Of a DNA stretch of 64,000 nt, positions 26,925 through 40,100 are shown piece after piece (position 1 is the first letter of the stretch; each line of letters starts with the position of its first letter). The DNA comes from Zeugodacus cucurbitae. Lineage: Eukaryota; Arthropoda; Insecta; Diptera; Tephritidae. The notes beneath the pieces were generated by a model. That model searched no databases. It was not told the DNA's origin and saw only the letters and a program-made list of their open reading frames with translations. Location of the stretch: positions 84,234,001-84,298,000 of the forward strand of contig NC_071667.1 in NCBI RefSeq assembly GCF_028554725.1, given 5' to 3'. Position numbers and translations under genes: made by a program.

Positions 26925-27420
26925 GTTGTTGTAGCCTTCTTCTTCTTCGGCATTATAACCGAGGGTCGGTAGGGCCGAGAACACAAAAATTTGCCAGTTT
27001 CTATCCTTTGCGAAGTTTCGCCAGTTGTACATCTCAAGTGCAGATAGGTCCATATGTACTTGGTCCTTCCATTGGATGCTCTTGCTTCCGTTGTCCGTTC
27101 AGTTCCGTTGAGATTTTTACTGCAGTATCGTCTTCCATATTTATATTAACTATATCCATATCGCCGTAGAGCTCATACAGTTCATAGTTCCATCTTCTTC
27201 GAAACTCCTCGCTTACGGCTCCAAACCTCTTGCGCAGAACAGTTCTCTCGTATGCTCCAAGTACCTTCTCATCTCGGTTTGTCATCGCACAAGTTTCAGC
27301 GCCTTATAATAGGACGGGCATGATGAGAAACTTATAGAGAAGGATATGTTTCCCAATTGCAAACTGATCCCAAAGTTGTACCTGTTGGCAAGAGTTATTC
27401 TGTGCTGATATTGTTGGTGG
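26925..27420 (-). mobile_element. Non-LTR retrotransposon 3' end, copy 2
   Basis: The minus strand reads HRITLANRYNFG, then SLYKFLIMPVLL, a stop in place of the usual Tyr, GAETCAMTNRDEKVLGAYER, RKRFGAVSEEFRRRWNYELY and QVHMDLSALEMYNWRNFA. The order matches copy 1 at 3.4 kb (RITLANRCYFG ... LYKSLIIPVLMYGAE ... VLRKIYG ... RRWNDELYDLY). This is the C-terminal region of a LINE reverse transcriptase with stops and frameshifts. It ends near a GAAGAAGAAG run and an ACAACAACAA run that may be the element's simple-repeat tail. Confidence 0.72.
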
Positions 27421-30019
27421 TATTTATGCTGGTTCCGAGATAGAAAAGTCAAAGCATAGCTGTCAAGAGTGAAGTAGACGCGAGGAATCTTTGTGCGAGG
27501 CCTTCGGGTAGCATAATTGACTGAGCTTGACTCGTCTTTAAGAAAAAAGTAAAAAATAGAAGTTGAAACGAACCACTTTATCAACTTCCCTTACTACTGA
27601 AGACATGACTAGTGATTGGAAACTTATTTTCCTGTGCAATTTGAACAATTTTTTCCGCCAAATGTATTGCAAGAAAGGTATTTCTATGCAAGCATGTGTC
27701 TACTGGCAAAGCGACAATATCTGCTGGCGGTGCTAACAAGGCGAGACAGTCGCTAAATTGCCCGCAAAAAATCGCATAACTCTCTCGTGTTCCTGTGTGA
27801 GTATGCTTTAGGTGAGCTGCACCGGTTCTTACGAGCTTCGGTATGTGCGGCACGTCCATGCCGAGTGAGTGCATGGCGAGCATAATAAAATGGCGATAGA
27901 GGAAGAGACATGTTAAGAGGCAGAGGCCACGGCAGTCCCCTGTAAAATATCTAAATGCCGAAGACTCTTGGCTCACCTTGGGTATGGCACGCTTTTGCAG
28001 TGAACTGTGAAATTTCCACCAAATATGCAGCACTTATTGGCTTCACTTGCGAAAGAAAGACGCTTCGTACACCAGCCTGTTCACAACTTAAAATTACAGT
28101 TAATTTTTAATGTTTACATTCAACACCTTTTCAATCATCGGCACCAGCTGCCGCTGAAAACTTGTTAAGATCACCCAAGCAAGACGTCTTCCGGTCTTCG
28201 ACACACATTGCTACTTGTTGTTGTTCTTACAGCTACTGTTGCAACACTCAATAATCTTGTTTGTTTAAGTTTTCGTTGCACGTTCGTTCGACGCTTTGCA
28301 GCAGAAGTTGCAGCAGCGCCGCTGGCGCAAAGGTCGTGCTGCAGTGTGGCGAAGGCTATTCATGTGGGTGGAGTTGTTGTTAAAAGCGGCTGATTGGCGC
28401 ACAGACGACATGTTACCGATGTCGGTGTCGTCAAGCCAAGCACGTGGTATGGCAACATAGTTCTGGTAAGCATTGAGTTCGTGAGACATTCTTTCGTGGC
28501 ATTTTTAGGCATCTTTCTTTGGTGTTAAAGAATTGAACTATTTTTTGCACCAAGCAAAGAAAAAAATTTAAAATTCCATCCACATTTTTATTCACGAAAA
28601 ATTTTCCTACAGGGCAGCATGGACCATTGCACTGTCTCTTGCGCCAGCTTCCGGTTGCGGTTGATGCCGACGAAATAAATCATGTGTGAAGGTGTTACTT
28701 TACAGCTCGCCTATGCAGTGCTTAGCTGCGTGACTACAGTCGCCTCGCAAACTGACAGGTTTAATGCTCACGAATGAAGTTGCAATAAGCTTCCGGCGCA
28801 GCAGAGGAAAAAAACAACAACAAAAAAGTAAAAAAGAAGCAATGAAAGAAAAGTTTTATGAGTTCCTGTGGAATATTGACGTACAAAACCGAGCAGGATT
28901 TTTTTCAGACACATATTTATGCACGCGAGTGTAACGCTACGAAAGCAGCAGCATATGTGACGTTTCAATATCCTGTTGCACGAACTTGTACGAGTACGTA
29001 CATTCAACACGGCTGAAATTTGTTTTTCTGCATTTTAATATTTCGAATTTTTCTCCCTTACTTTTGGCGCGTGGGCGTTTAACCGTCGGCGGCAAATGGA
29101 ATCGTCATATTTTCGGTTTTGTTTACTTTTAGTTACGTGCAAGTCATAAGTCACACGTCAGTTGCCACCACTTTCACTGAGCAAGCATCTCTATACCATG
29201 TAACGGTATAACAGTGCGATGCTTTGCTTGTTGGTGCTGCCATACTTTCATTCTGTGGTGTGGGTGCCAGTGAAGGGCAATAAATCAATGGCGGATTTTT
29301 GGCAATAATTTGATTTTTATCACATATGTTTTGTACTTTTCCTGTCAAAAATTCACAAAAGTTTTGCCACGCACGAGCCACGGTTGAGTTTATTAAAAAC
29401 CTGTGTTGCTTTGCTCTTGTTATTACAGGTGGCTGTTACCCAATTGAGTAACAAATTTATAAGTTAATATATGTGAGATTACTTAGTTAGTAAACTGTAT
29501 GAAGTTTTAATGCTAGTGAAAATGAATTACAATTTTTTAAGGAAAATGTGGATCAACAATTTACATAGATGCGAGGGACATAGAATCTGTAGTTCATTGG
29601 CATTATTTATACTTTTAGTAACTCAATATGTCTGGATTCAACTGAGCGATTACTTGAGGGCAAAAGCGGTAATGAATGCTATCCAGCTCTTTGGTAAAAA
29701 CTACATTATATTCATAATATTACTCCCTCTAGTGAATCAATGAATCCGGCATGAACACAGAAAAGGAAAAATATCTGCAGAATTAGACTTGGAGACGTGA
29801 TTATCAAGATAATCCTGACTATAAAGGAAGACCTCCGTTTCATCATTCATTTGGAAGATTTTTTTATGTTGTGGGCTTCGCCTTCTCACCTCCAAACGGA
29901 TGTCTTTTGGCTATACTTGATCTAAGACCGAAAGTCGCGAGCTGCTTGTGCCATTCGCAAAAGAATCGTTCCTGGCCACTCCCAGGTGAATGGAAGCCAA
30001 AAACATTTTTCACTTGCGT
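27421..30019. other. No gene recognised
   Basis: GC content is higher between 27.6 and 29.4 kb. The minus-strand frame at 27581-28033 (150 codons) opens at CTG and has no domain. There may be conserved regulatory DNA here, but nothing can be named. Confidence 0.35.
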
Positions 30020-30160
30020 GAACTTCCAACCTCTCTCTACAAACCAAACTCTACAAGTCGCTCATTATTCCCGTCCTGTTCTACGTTGCAGAAGCGTGGA
30101 CGATGTCGACATCGGATGAGACGGCACTATACGTTTTCGAGACTTAGAAGGAAGACCTAT
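30020..30160 (+). mobile_element. Non-LTR retrotransposon fragment, copy 3
   Basis: Read in frame: TKLYKSLIIPVLFYVAEAWT followed by DETALYVFET and a stop. It overlaps the reverse-transcriptase piece seen at 3.5 kb. One block of 24 bases starting AAGTCGCTCATTATTC is identical in the two copies (about 3540 and 30055), so the two insertions belong to the same family. Short and truncated at both ends. Confidence 0.65.
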
Positions 30161-31408
30161 GATCCAATTATTAAAGCTTTAAAGGGGACGACATGCCTGG
30201 TACTCACTATCTCCAGAACCTCTATGTTGATTATTTCCTATCTCAATCACGTCTAAGCTCTAAACAGTAAATGTAGATGCAAAGTAAGCCCGATACAAAT
30301 TGTAATGAGAGCTCTGTTTCAAATCCAACTAAACAAATGCAAGAATCTTGGGTTTTGGGAATAATAAAAATACATAAAAGCCTATAATTTTGATAAATAA
30401 TTTCCAATTTTTTCCAGTTTTGGCATTGCGACTACACGCAAATACCTTTTCTCCGACAAAAAGCGTTTTAATGAGGAGAAATACTAAGGCTCAGTTGTTG
30501 GTTTCATACAAAGCGCTTAGTTTGTCAACAACAAATCAAATTACAAAACTGAAACTGCCTAAAAAGCGCGAAAGACACCAAAAAAAAGGGACGAAAGTGA
30601 CGAGCTCATGAATTTTTGCTTTAAACAGCCAACAAAAGACGCGAATTCAACCCTTTTCCAGTTGAAAAGCGAAAATTACCTTCGCTGGCTGGCTCACATT
30701 TCAGCTTTTCAGCACTTTCCGCGCTTTCTTTTTTCTGTTTTTTTTTTGTTGTTTCCCAACTAAGCGCCTGGTATTAGGTGGTATAAAATGAAAAATGATG
30801 AAAAAATGCACGAAATAGCAATTAGAAAATTTTTGACGGACACGCGTTCAATCATCGTCTTACGAGCGTTGTGTCCACTCTCAAGAGGAGAGGGCGAAGG
30901 GGTGTATAGGTGAGAATGCCACTTTACTGTTCTCATTCATTTGGCTGAGTGACGAGCGCACACTTTTAAATATATTATGAAGGATTGCAGGGAAGCGCGA
31001 TAGCAATTAAAGACAAAACTCTGGCAGCATCATAAGTCAAGCGCGAAAAAAGCAACAACAACAACAAAGGGAAGGGTGTAAAACACAACTGGTCTTGAAA
31101 GATTGTTAAGTATGGCGATTTTCATTACTTTTAACACTTTCTCATTTGTCTATTCGTTGTTATTGCTTTTGTTGCTGTTTCTACGTTGTTTTGCATTTTT
31201 ATTGGCTCCTCACTTTTTTGACAGAACGAAGGAGGGTACTCATAAAACAAGGTATCGTTTAAGCGAACTAAGAAGTGTTAAGGCCGAAGTACTTGAATGG
31301 ACAATGGGTAAGTTGAACGCGCTTTGTAGAATTGGTTCATATAACCTCTCACAGTGAACAGAGACCATAAGCTCCCGGTAGCCCGAAACTAGCGAAAATG
31401 CATACATA
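30161..31408. other. No gene recognised
   Basis: Mixed composition. T-rich DNA near 31.15 kb gives a hydrophobic frame (31103-31357) without a domain. No transposon or RNA gene recognised. Confidence 0.35.
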
Positions 31409-31610
31409 AAGGGTGTTTTTTAGACATGTGGTTTTCAAGAAGAAGTGAAACGCATGTAATTTAATAGTATGGCCAAGAATTTAGCTTTATTTTAAAGAGA
31501 AGAGTTTACCATTATATTTTCCTAATGATTTTGGGCAAGTGATCGCCGCGGCTGGTTCGAAAGAAATCGAATCGAGAGGCCCATATTTGACTATTTTTGG
31601 GCCGTGTGTC
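31409..31610 (-). mobile_element. Mariner-superfamily transposon, 3' end remnant
   Basis: The end begins GGGTGTTTTTTAGACATGTGG. Reading the minus strand inward gives RGDHLPKIIRKI and a stop, matching the terminal -RG-x-HLPE-x-IFK motif of a mariner-like transposase group common in flies. Only the last few dozen codons survive. It is probably distinct from, but related to, the copy at 36.5 kb. Confidence 0.5.
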
Positions 31611-34600
31611 AGCAATAAACGTTTTTCTAGAATAAATATGTCAAAATATCAGCTCCGACACCTCTAAAGCTTAATTTATTGAATTATATGTATATATTCT
31701 TAATATGGAACTCTTATATATTTTTTTAATCTTAATCTTAAATCTCCAAAAACTCTGGATTTCTCCTGAAAGTTAACAAAATTAAACTATGTTCAAGAAC
31801 TTAATGGAGCAATTCGCTTGCAACATTTTTAAATATTTTACACACACAATCAAAAATTAAACGTCCAACTGCCACATGCAACTCCTTGTTGAATAAATAA
31901 CTGTACATATATATATTTATAACTGTTTGCCCAGCGGCATTTGCGACATATTGAAACACTTTTGATTGTGGTTTTAATTACAATAACTCAACTCAGACTG
32001 TGAAAAAGCAAGCGTCAACAGCGCAACTGAAATGAAGCCACTTTTTGTCGACATTCTGCCATATTCCACCTTTCGCCGCAAAGTAGCCGAGCCAAGCCAT
32101 CCAAGGACTAAGGACTCAAACATACTTCTATTTAGATGTGTAAAACATTTAAGTTCTGCTGCTGCTGTGTCGAACGGAATGTCGAAATTAATTTACTCCA
32201 GACTATCAAGCATTTGGGAGTTTCCGTGATGTTTCTTGTGCGCCACGCGGCACTTGAGGACTTGAGGTCGCTTTCACTTTTTCAGCGCAGCGCTCGGCAA
32301 GCACATTTCGTTCGCCGTCTTTGGAGTCTTTGCTGTGCGGTGGCTTGTGTTTTAATTTGTTTTTGCACCTAAGATAATTACCCGAGTGCTGTTGACATTT
32401 TCGAGCAGGAAATCGTTCCGAGCACTCGACGATTTTTTCACAGCAACTTCCTTGTTTCACTGCTTCTTGTTTTGCTTCTCGCTTGTCGTTGATGTTGTTT
32501 TTGTTGTAGTACAGCTTGTTTGTGGTTTGTTTTCAAGTGCATGTTTGTTTTGTCTCCATTTCCGCAACACATATATTATTATTGCTGTATGATTGTATTA
32601 GTTTTTGTTGTTTTAGAAAGAACCAGCACGTTTACTCTACGGTATTGGGGCAAATCAAAAAGGTAGAGCAAATAATGTGGAACGAAGAAAGTAAATGAAG
32701 GCCAATTGAAAAGTTCTCCCGCAGGACACTTGCTTGGACAGGACACTTGCTCGATGTCAGACACCTCAGTTGCTTGGTTTTTCTACTTCGGTGTTATTAA
32801 AACATTTAATGAGACGATTGGTAATGACTAAATTTTGCATTGATATAATATTACTATTCTCTCTGTTTAATATAATTTGAATTCTAAATTTAAGAAACCG
32901 TATGTTTTTTCAGAAAAGTATATTTGGTACAGCTTTAAGTTTCACTAATCGATCACAGCTTTAAAGCAAAAATATCAAAAGCTTCAAAAACCATATTCAC
33001 ACCTTAAATAATTTTCCCAATTTTCCTAAAAAATTCCCCTAAAACGCTTTTCAACTTCAACGCAGAGCATAAAAAATCGTATTTTTCCCGCCGCCCATCA
33101 ACCATCCCACAAATACACACAGTTTATCTCTGCGAACACGCCATAAACACTTGCCAAACACCATACACACCAGTAGATGGCGCCAGCAAAAAACCAAAAA
33201 CAAGGCGATTATTGCACACACAAATAGGCGTGAAATCTAAGCAATCTCGCCAATGCGTTGCATACACACAGGCGCACGGCCGCTTTTTATGCTGTTGCAG
33301 TTAATTGCCCCTTGAAGAATACCTCAGCCAGCTGGAACAGCAGTCAAAACATTTTAAACGTGGCTTCCGGTGACTTTTACGAGTAAATACGGCATGAGCG
33401 TCCAGCGGAAGGCCCCCCACAACAAAAAAAATAGGCGAAACAATGAAAAAATTGATGAAATAAAATTTTTTCGTCGCAATTGGTCCGGCAAACCCGAAAA
33501 ATTGCCCTGAGTGCCTTTGGTTTGCTGCCGAAAACACTGTTAGATGCGTGTGCGTGTGGCTGCTGCCCGTGTCTACCGCGTAAACAATATGTGTGCTGGT
33601 CCACCACCACTCCGCCTGCAAGGCCACGCGTTGCACTGAGCGGTCGAGGGCCAAGGACACACAAACATCTCTCGCATTCTAAAACACTTCGAACTCGCAC
33701 TTCAAAACCGTTGCTGGCAATGCTCGTAAACAGCAGCACAACAACAGCAATGCATTGGATAGCCGCAGCAGATTGAATCCCAGTCATGGTTTGACTTTTC
33801 GACAACAATGCGTAAACACGCAACGGTGGGCTACTCCCAAACGCACACACACACACCCGCGCACTCTCAAATGCGTTCAGCTGAAGTTTTCGAAGCGGCG
33901 CACCTACGCTTCGCCTTTAACAGCACCGCCGCTGCTACCAATTTGCCCACCGCCGAAAATGCTGAAAGATATTTCGAATTTTTCTGCCAATCCTTACTTG
34001 TTGTTATCAGACATTGTTGCTGTTGGTGTTGTTGTTGTTGCAACAGTTGCGCTTGTTAGCAATGTTGCCACCAACACTCTGGGCTACTGCCACACACTAT
34101 CATTGTTGTTGCAGTTGCTGTTGTTGTTGTGCAAAGCGATTTGGTCCGCTTGATTGCATATTTGGAAAACAGCCTCCAGGTCTAATGATACGTCTAACGG
34201 GTCTACCACCGCGCATCCACACACACCTTCGGAGCCGCCTAATTCCTATTGCGCTTATTGCACGGCATGCAATCATCCCTTCGTGTGTGTTCGGTTGTGG
34301 ATAACTGTAACGACCTAAATGGCCTGTTGTGTCGCTTAGACAGCCGTTGGTAGTTATCTGTTGGTGGGGTCCTCCACTGCCTGCGCTTGGCTACTCCATT
34401 CTAATCTACACCAGTAGCCCGCTCCCCACTAGCTCTCTCGTTGCTCCGCCTCAGCTCGGCTCGTTGACTGACTCGTCGTAATGCTTCTTTTACGTTGACA
34501 TCTGTCACACTCTTGTGTGCAATTATAGTCGCTTTGATGGCTTTTAAATTTCTACTCCGGTGTGTGTAGTTTCGGTTGAAGCCTGCAGACTGTGGACTAG

Positions 34601-36479
34601 AGAGTGAAGCTTGAAGCCTGTAGGTTGCATGTTGTTGTGGGCTTTGCGGTTGATGGCGCCCGGTGTTGTGTCAATACATGGAAAATATTTGCAATGTGTT
34701 GCAATTTTCAGAAAATTCTTTGGGGGCTCATCGCCAACGGGTTGTTGGTTGATGCTTGATGGATGCAGGGTGAAGGTGAAAGTGAGTGATTTAAATTTCG
34801 AAGGCAAGCTTATGCAGAAAATTAAGAAGAAACTGTATATTTTTCTACATCCTATTTGAGTTGAATTAAATTAAGAGTTGCCAATTCTTGAAATTGAACA
34901 CTATTTGCTTGCTGAAGACAGGATTGTCAAAGAAATGAGTGGAAACTAATTGCCTAAGCATAGAGCTAGACATAAAAAATTAAAATTGAGGCTTATGATT
35001 TTGATATAAAAGAATAAAAATAAAAACTAATCCTGATCAAAAATCAAATTTCATTGATATCACTTTAAATCAATGTAGGAGCTCAGACAATGTCTGGAAC
35101 TCATAAAATCTCTTTTCGTTCTTTGGAGAGTGAGCGGTATTATTGACAAGCGTTTAAGAGTCCAATCTACTTTTTTCAAGCCGCAATGGTCACTGTAATA
35201 GTGAGAATAATAGAGATAGAAAGAAAAAAGACCGAGTGACCTGTCAACGCCGTCAAAAAGCATATCTCGATACCATTCGATACAAACTTTTTTTTTATTG
35301 TTTCTCACCAATGTCTACATATGTTACATACATATGTATGTATGCGCTTTCGGAGAATGCCAAAAACTTACTTAAATCAATATTGAACTTGCACTCATGT
35401 CAGAATGGAGAATGTTTTCAGTGACACGGCGCCTGAGCGTTGCCTTTGGAGACACGTTTGTCCTACACGCAAAAGTTAACAATTTTTAATGTTAAATATA
35501 AACAGGCAAACGCATGCAGTTATTTGTATAAGTACCTAGCTCACAGGCACACACATGTATGTATATGTGTGCCTGTGAATGTAGTTGAGAGTTGAGTGCA
35601 TGGCTGCCAAGCAAGTTGACAGTTTAAAGTTTGTTTGACAACTTGTGACAATGCGCTTTTGTGTGCGTGTCGAAGCGTCTTCAACAATTCACCATGCACC
35701 GTTAGCCGAGGTGGTGAAGGAGTGTTCACCAAGGTAGTCTTGTGTGTTTAGCTCGTTTCCTCACTTGCTGCATTGTGCAACACATTTGGGGCCCTTTGAG
35801 AGAGAGGAGAGAGACACGCTTGTTTGGCCGAAAAGTTAAAGAGCACGTAAAGTTGCGAAACATCTTCACTGCGTTTTGCAGTTGATGTTTTTGTTGGTTT
35901 TGTGTACTTTAGCACTTACTTTGCACACACACTTGTACCATATATTTTTGTCACTTGAGTCGAGAAGTAAATTTCGTTTTACTTTTTATCAAACACACTC
36001 TGCATGCCACCAACCTCGTGCCACCTTACATAAATATGTTACTTCCATGTCCATGTTCATAAACATATATGTGAGTACTCACACACGCTCAGTTGGTCAG
36101 TTGCATGTTGTAACACTGGGAAGTCGAATAAAAGGTCAGACATTGTCAATTTGGCACACAAAAGTGAATGTCCGAAATGTACCATTCGTGACGCCACGGC
36201 GCATATTAGGCAGCTGGTTAGAAGTAGTCCTTCCTGTAAGGGGTTTAATTGTTATTAAGACTAACAGTAACATTAGAGCTCTTTTAGAATCATTCGCCCT
36301 AGCTTTAGAAGCTCCTACAGGGGCTAACTCCATATTCGTCTTTCTTTCGCCTCCAATATTTTTTCTTTTGGTCTCATATTTGAAATTTAGAGCTCTTCTT
36401 ACACTTCCACGCGTATTGTAAACTTTTTGAGACCTCCAGGGGTTTTTTGAAGCATGCACTATTTTCGAAATCTAACGGG
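31611..36479. other. No gene recognised; CA/GTT-rich block
   Basis: The 33.3-34.5 kb part is GC-richer and rich in CA, GTT and CTG runs; its open frames (33377-33856, 33755-34153 and others) reflect composition. Elsewhere it is AT-rich. A perfect 13-bp-arm hairpin lies at 35541-35578. The frame at 35876-36421 (181 codons) has no recognisable domain. Confidence 0.35.
35541..35578. repeat. Short perfect inverted repeat (hairpin)
   Basis: Arms TCACAGGCACACA and TGTGTGCCTGTGA (13 bp, perfect) are separated by 12 bases. The arms are partly made of CA/TG runs, which lowers the significance. Confidence 0.8.
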
Positions 36480-37150
36480 TGATCCAAGAAAGGTACTTCT
36501 TTCAATAGTCTTGTTTTGACAGATCACGCTTACGTCTGAACAAAATTTACAAATTTATTACGAAAATTCACGTTTTGCAAATAATGTGTTTCGGCCGCCT
36601 ATGAAATCATTTGCCCATATTTCTTCAAAAATGATGCCGATAAGAGCGTTACTGTCAATGGCGGCCGTTATCGCGCCATAATAACCGACTATTTGATGCC
36701 TGAAATTAAAGCTCGTGGTATCAGTAACATTTAGTTTCAACAAGACAGTGCCACTTTCTACACATCGCATCAATCAATGGATTTATTGAGAGAACACTTC
36801 GGTGAGCAGATAATTTTACGTTTTGGACCGGTCGATTGGCCACCAAGATCGTGCGATATCACACCGTTAGAGTTTTTCCTGTGGGGATATATAAAGTCTA
36901 AAGTCTATGCGGACAATCCCACTTCGATTCAGGCCTTGGAGCAAACGGGTGTCAATCGTGAGTTACCAGTCGAAATGCTCCAACGAGTTATCGAAAATTG
37001 AATTCAACGGGTGGACTATCTGAGACGTAACCGCAGCCAATATTTGAAAGAGATAAATTTTAAAAAATAAATGCCAAAAAGTGTTCTTTCGAATGATAAA
37101 AAACATTCGCCATTAAATTTAAATTTCCTGTTTTTCTTTTTTATTTAAAA
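36480..37150 (+). mobile_element. Mariner-superfamily transposon, inactive partial copy
   Basis: The plus strand reads EIICPYFFKNDADKS, VTVNGGRYRAIITDYLMPEI, then a TAG at 36732-36734 in place of the conserved Trp, FQQDSATFYTSH and WPPRSCDITPLEFFLWGYIK, ending DYLRRNRSQYLKEINFKK. QQD and SCD are the second and third acidic residues of the DDE/D triad, 36 residues apart. A second stop (TGA 36999-37001) also replaces a Trp. The N-terminal DNA-binding half and the first Asp region are missing. Possible imperfect ends are GGGTGATCCA (36478 on) and GGGTAGTCCA (minus strand near 37175). Clearly non-functional. Confidence 0.8.
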
Positions 37151-40100
37151 AGGCGGGACCTCGAAATGGACTACCCTTTACAAAGTAAAACCTCAAATTC
37201 TTCGGATCTGTTTCTCTTCTTTGGGAGTTTAGTTCCGTTTTGATAAAACGACCTATATGTCGACATTTCGACAATTTCAAATTCCAAAATCTTATCGAAT
37301 GAGATATGAGAGGTGTTACTTATTGTTACCTCTTGTTGAAGCCATTATCTTTGCTTGGAACCTTTGAAATTACGTAAAACCTAGTAACCTAACCTAATAA
37401 AATAAATAAATAAATACTGTTTTCTTCATCTGTACTCCTTATTCAATACCCTTATTTCATATTTTATTCCTGCAACAATTTACTATATTCTCCTTCATAG
37501 AAGGTGCGCTGCCACAGTAGCACTTATGAACTTATGCCCCAATTACCCTTTCCTTTATTGTGACCTCATATTTCGTAGATGGTTATGAGGTACACATAAA
37601 TAACGAGTATATTACAACCATCATCATGGCACACCGACACAGCGGCAGCATGTGACACCGATAGGAGAGGGTGGGGCCAGAAAGCACAACAGATGAAATA
37701 CACATGTGGCACAAATGGAGCAGCGAGACAGTTGGCGGTCAGAGCACCTTTATGAGTTTTCTTGTCGACAGACGCAGCGTAGGCAGCACCGCCAAGGACT
37801 CCCAACGTGCCACAAATGATGAAGACTGCGGAAAAATGCGACGAATATTATACTCACGCATGTGTGGGTATGTCTGTATGAATGCCACAAAATGATTTAA
37901 GTACTTTTGTTGCAGCAACGCACGTTTGTCACAGCGGTCGGGCTGTTGGGCGGTTGCTCACTCTTGGTAGGTGGCAGCGGCGGTGAGGCATGCGTTGGAA
38001 GTTCATTCTCATTTTCATGATTCACGGTAGCATAACTGTAAGTGAGCACTTGTATCCCCAGTGCAATTTAGTTCAACAAAAATATTGCGAGCCTGTGTCT
38101 GCGAGTGGGTGTGTGTGTTGAAGTAAGTGACTGCCTCGGCAGGTTTTTGTGTGCGCTTCCTTTTGCTTGACAAGCGAGACGACTTGTGGGATTTAACTGA
38201 AATGACTTTTGCTTCCAAAAGGCACAGATGTGACAGAGCAAACACACAAAAGTCAACGTCAGCGGCAGCGGCAATGCTGCAGAAGACAACAATTGCAACA
38301 AGCGCATGCAACAGTAGCCATTCTTCTCGAGTTGGCAGTGAAAATGTTGCAACGAAAGTTCGCTTGTGTGTGTGTGTGTTTGTTGGTGTAAACATATGTG
38401 CGCCTATTCATTTTCATAAGAAAATATGCTTCGAGTTTGGGTTTCTTATCAAGGTACATATGTTGCACGCAACCACCAATCAACCATAGAAGACACTTTC
38501 GGGAGAATCTCCATTGACAAATCGTTGTGATTACCTTTGCCGAATTGTCTGCGGCTGACGTACAATTCTCAGCGTAATTGACTGCTGTTTGCATGAGTAA
38601 ATCAAGATGAATGCGCTCATGTGTTAGAAGTAAATAAACGGTGCATCCGGATGTGTCTTTAAGATATTTAAGGTATAAAAAAATACTCTCAAGGTTATGA
38701 AAACTTGTTGGCCATTTTCTGTTGCCCCTTTTAGAGAGAACCCTTAACTGAAGACGCTCTGAGACGGTAAAACCGTAGAAGTTCAAGAAAATATCCTCAA
38801 CTATGAATAGACAAGATCCACTAAACGAAAGCCTAATTGGAAATTTTGTCATTAGAGTCACATTAAAGCGTCTAATTCAATACACAGTTTTTTTCTTTAA
38901 TTGCACCGTAAATATTTCAACATAGATCACTCTAGTCGTTGATATCTTTTTCCTATAGTCTTGAGAATTTTGAAAAGATTTGCAGGATTTCAGAACATTC
39001 CTGGAGAGCTTTCATTAAAGCTTAGAGCTTTCGAACGAAGCTTTCGCTCAGTAGCTAGATAATATATAAAATTGTTTGATATCTTCTAAGTAGAAAGCAA
39101 AACAACAACAAAATAAACATATAATAAGTTTTAACGCTTTCACTCAAGCTTTAAGCTTAAAGCTTAACCTAAATGTAATATTCATAATTTCTAAAGCACT
39201 ATTTGTTTTGGAGTTCTCTTAAAGCATTTAGACATTCTTTGACACAAATAAAAATATATAAATCCTTGTTAACTTTCCGCAATTCTCTAAACTATTAATA
39301 ATCCCGAATGTGGATAAGACCGAAAACAAGTGGAAGCAATCAATATTAATTGAAAATGAAAAGCAGCGAAGAATACACTTCGCTGCCCTCGAATTGACTT
39401 TATGGAAATGCGAACTGTTGAATTCACTGAAGTTCGGCTGCAGTAAGAAAACCAACTTTCTTCAGACAAAACGCCAGAATGACCTGAATCAATGATATTC
39501 ATCAAAATATGTACGCAGCGGCAAACTTTTCGCCAGCGACTTGCCAGAGCAGAAAAGAAGAAGCAGACCAGGAGTGAAAAAGTTCAGTGAGCAACAGGAG
39601 TCGTATAAGTAGGCGGCGATTTGCACTTAGACACACTCATTCGGGCTTATGACCGACTCAACGGTAACCGCATAGAGACGAACCTTGTAACAGCTCCACT
39701 TTCACACACACATATGTATGTGGTAGCTCATTGCTTGGCGGAGGAGACAAAAATCCGACGAACAAATTTGGCAATTTCGAGATATAAATCTGGAGCAACG
39801 GTTGAAGCCATTGCGATTGGCGGCACCGTTGCTTACGCGAAAACCAAAAAGTAATGTTGGCAGCCTGTTGTCTGTGGCATTTACTTTTAAGGCAGCGAAA
39901 ACTTTTGCACCGGAAAAATGCAGTGTTTAGTTGGTACAAAGGAGCGAATATCCCTCAAGCGGCTCGCCTTAGATTCGCGAAGCAAGCACATGCGTGAGGT
40001 AAGGCACAGCGGCCAACAAGAAGTGTATGAAACAGCGCGACTAGTGTATAAAGATGGAGTCTAGCAAACTAGCAGCTTAGCTTTTTTTCAATTGTACAGT

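Noticed and set aside
27590..27620. GACTAGTGATT, partly matching miR-7
   Set aside because: Only 11 bases match, the adjoining GGAAGA part is interrupted, and no hairpin is evident.
27581..28033. 150-codon minus-strand open frame
   Set aside because: It opens at CTG rather than ATG and shows no domain; no splice or promoter context supports it.
35876..36421. 181-codon plus-strand open frame
   Set aside because: No domain, and the sequence is A/T-run driven; I could not link it to a gene or transposon.
38259..38861. 200-codon minus-strand open frame
   Set aside because: It starts at GTG, has no recognisable domain, and runs through a CA/TG repeat near 38370.
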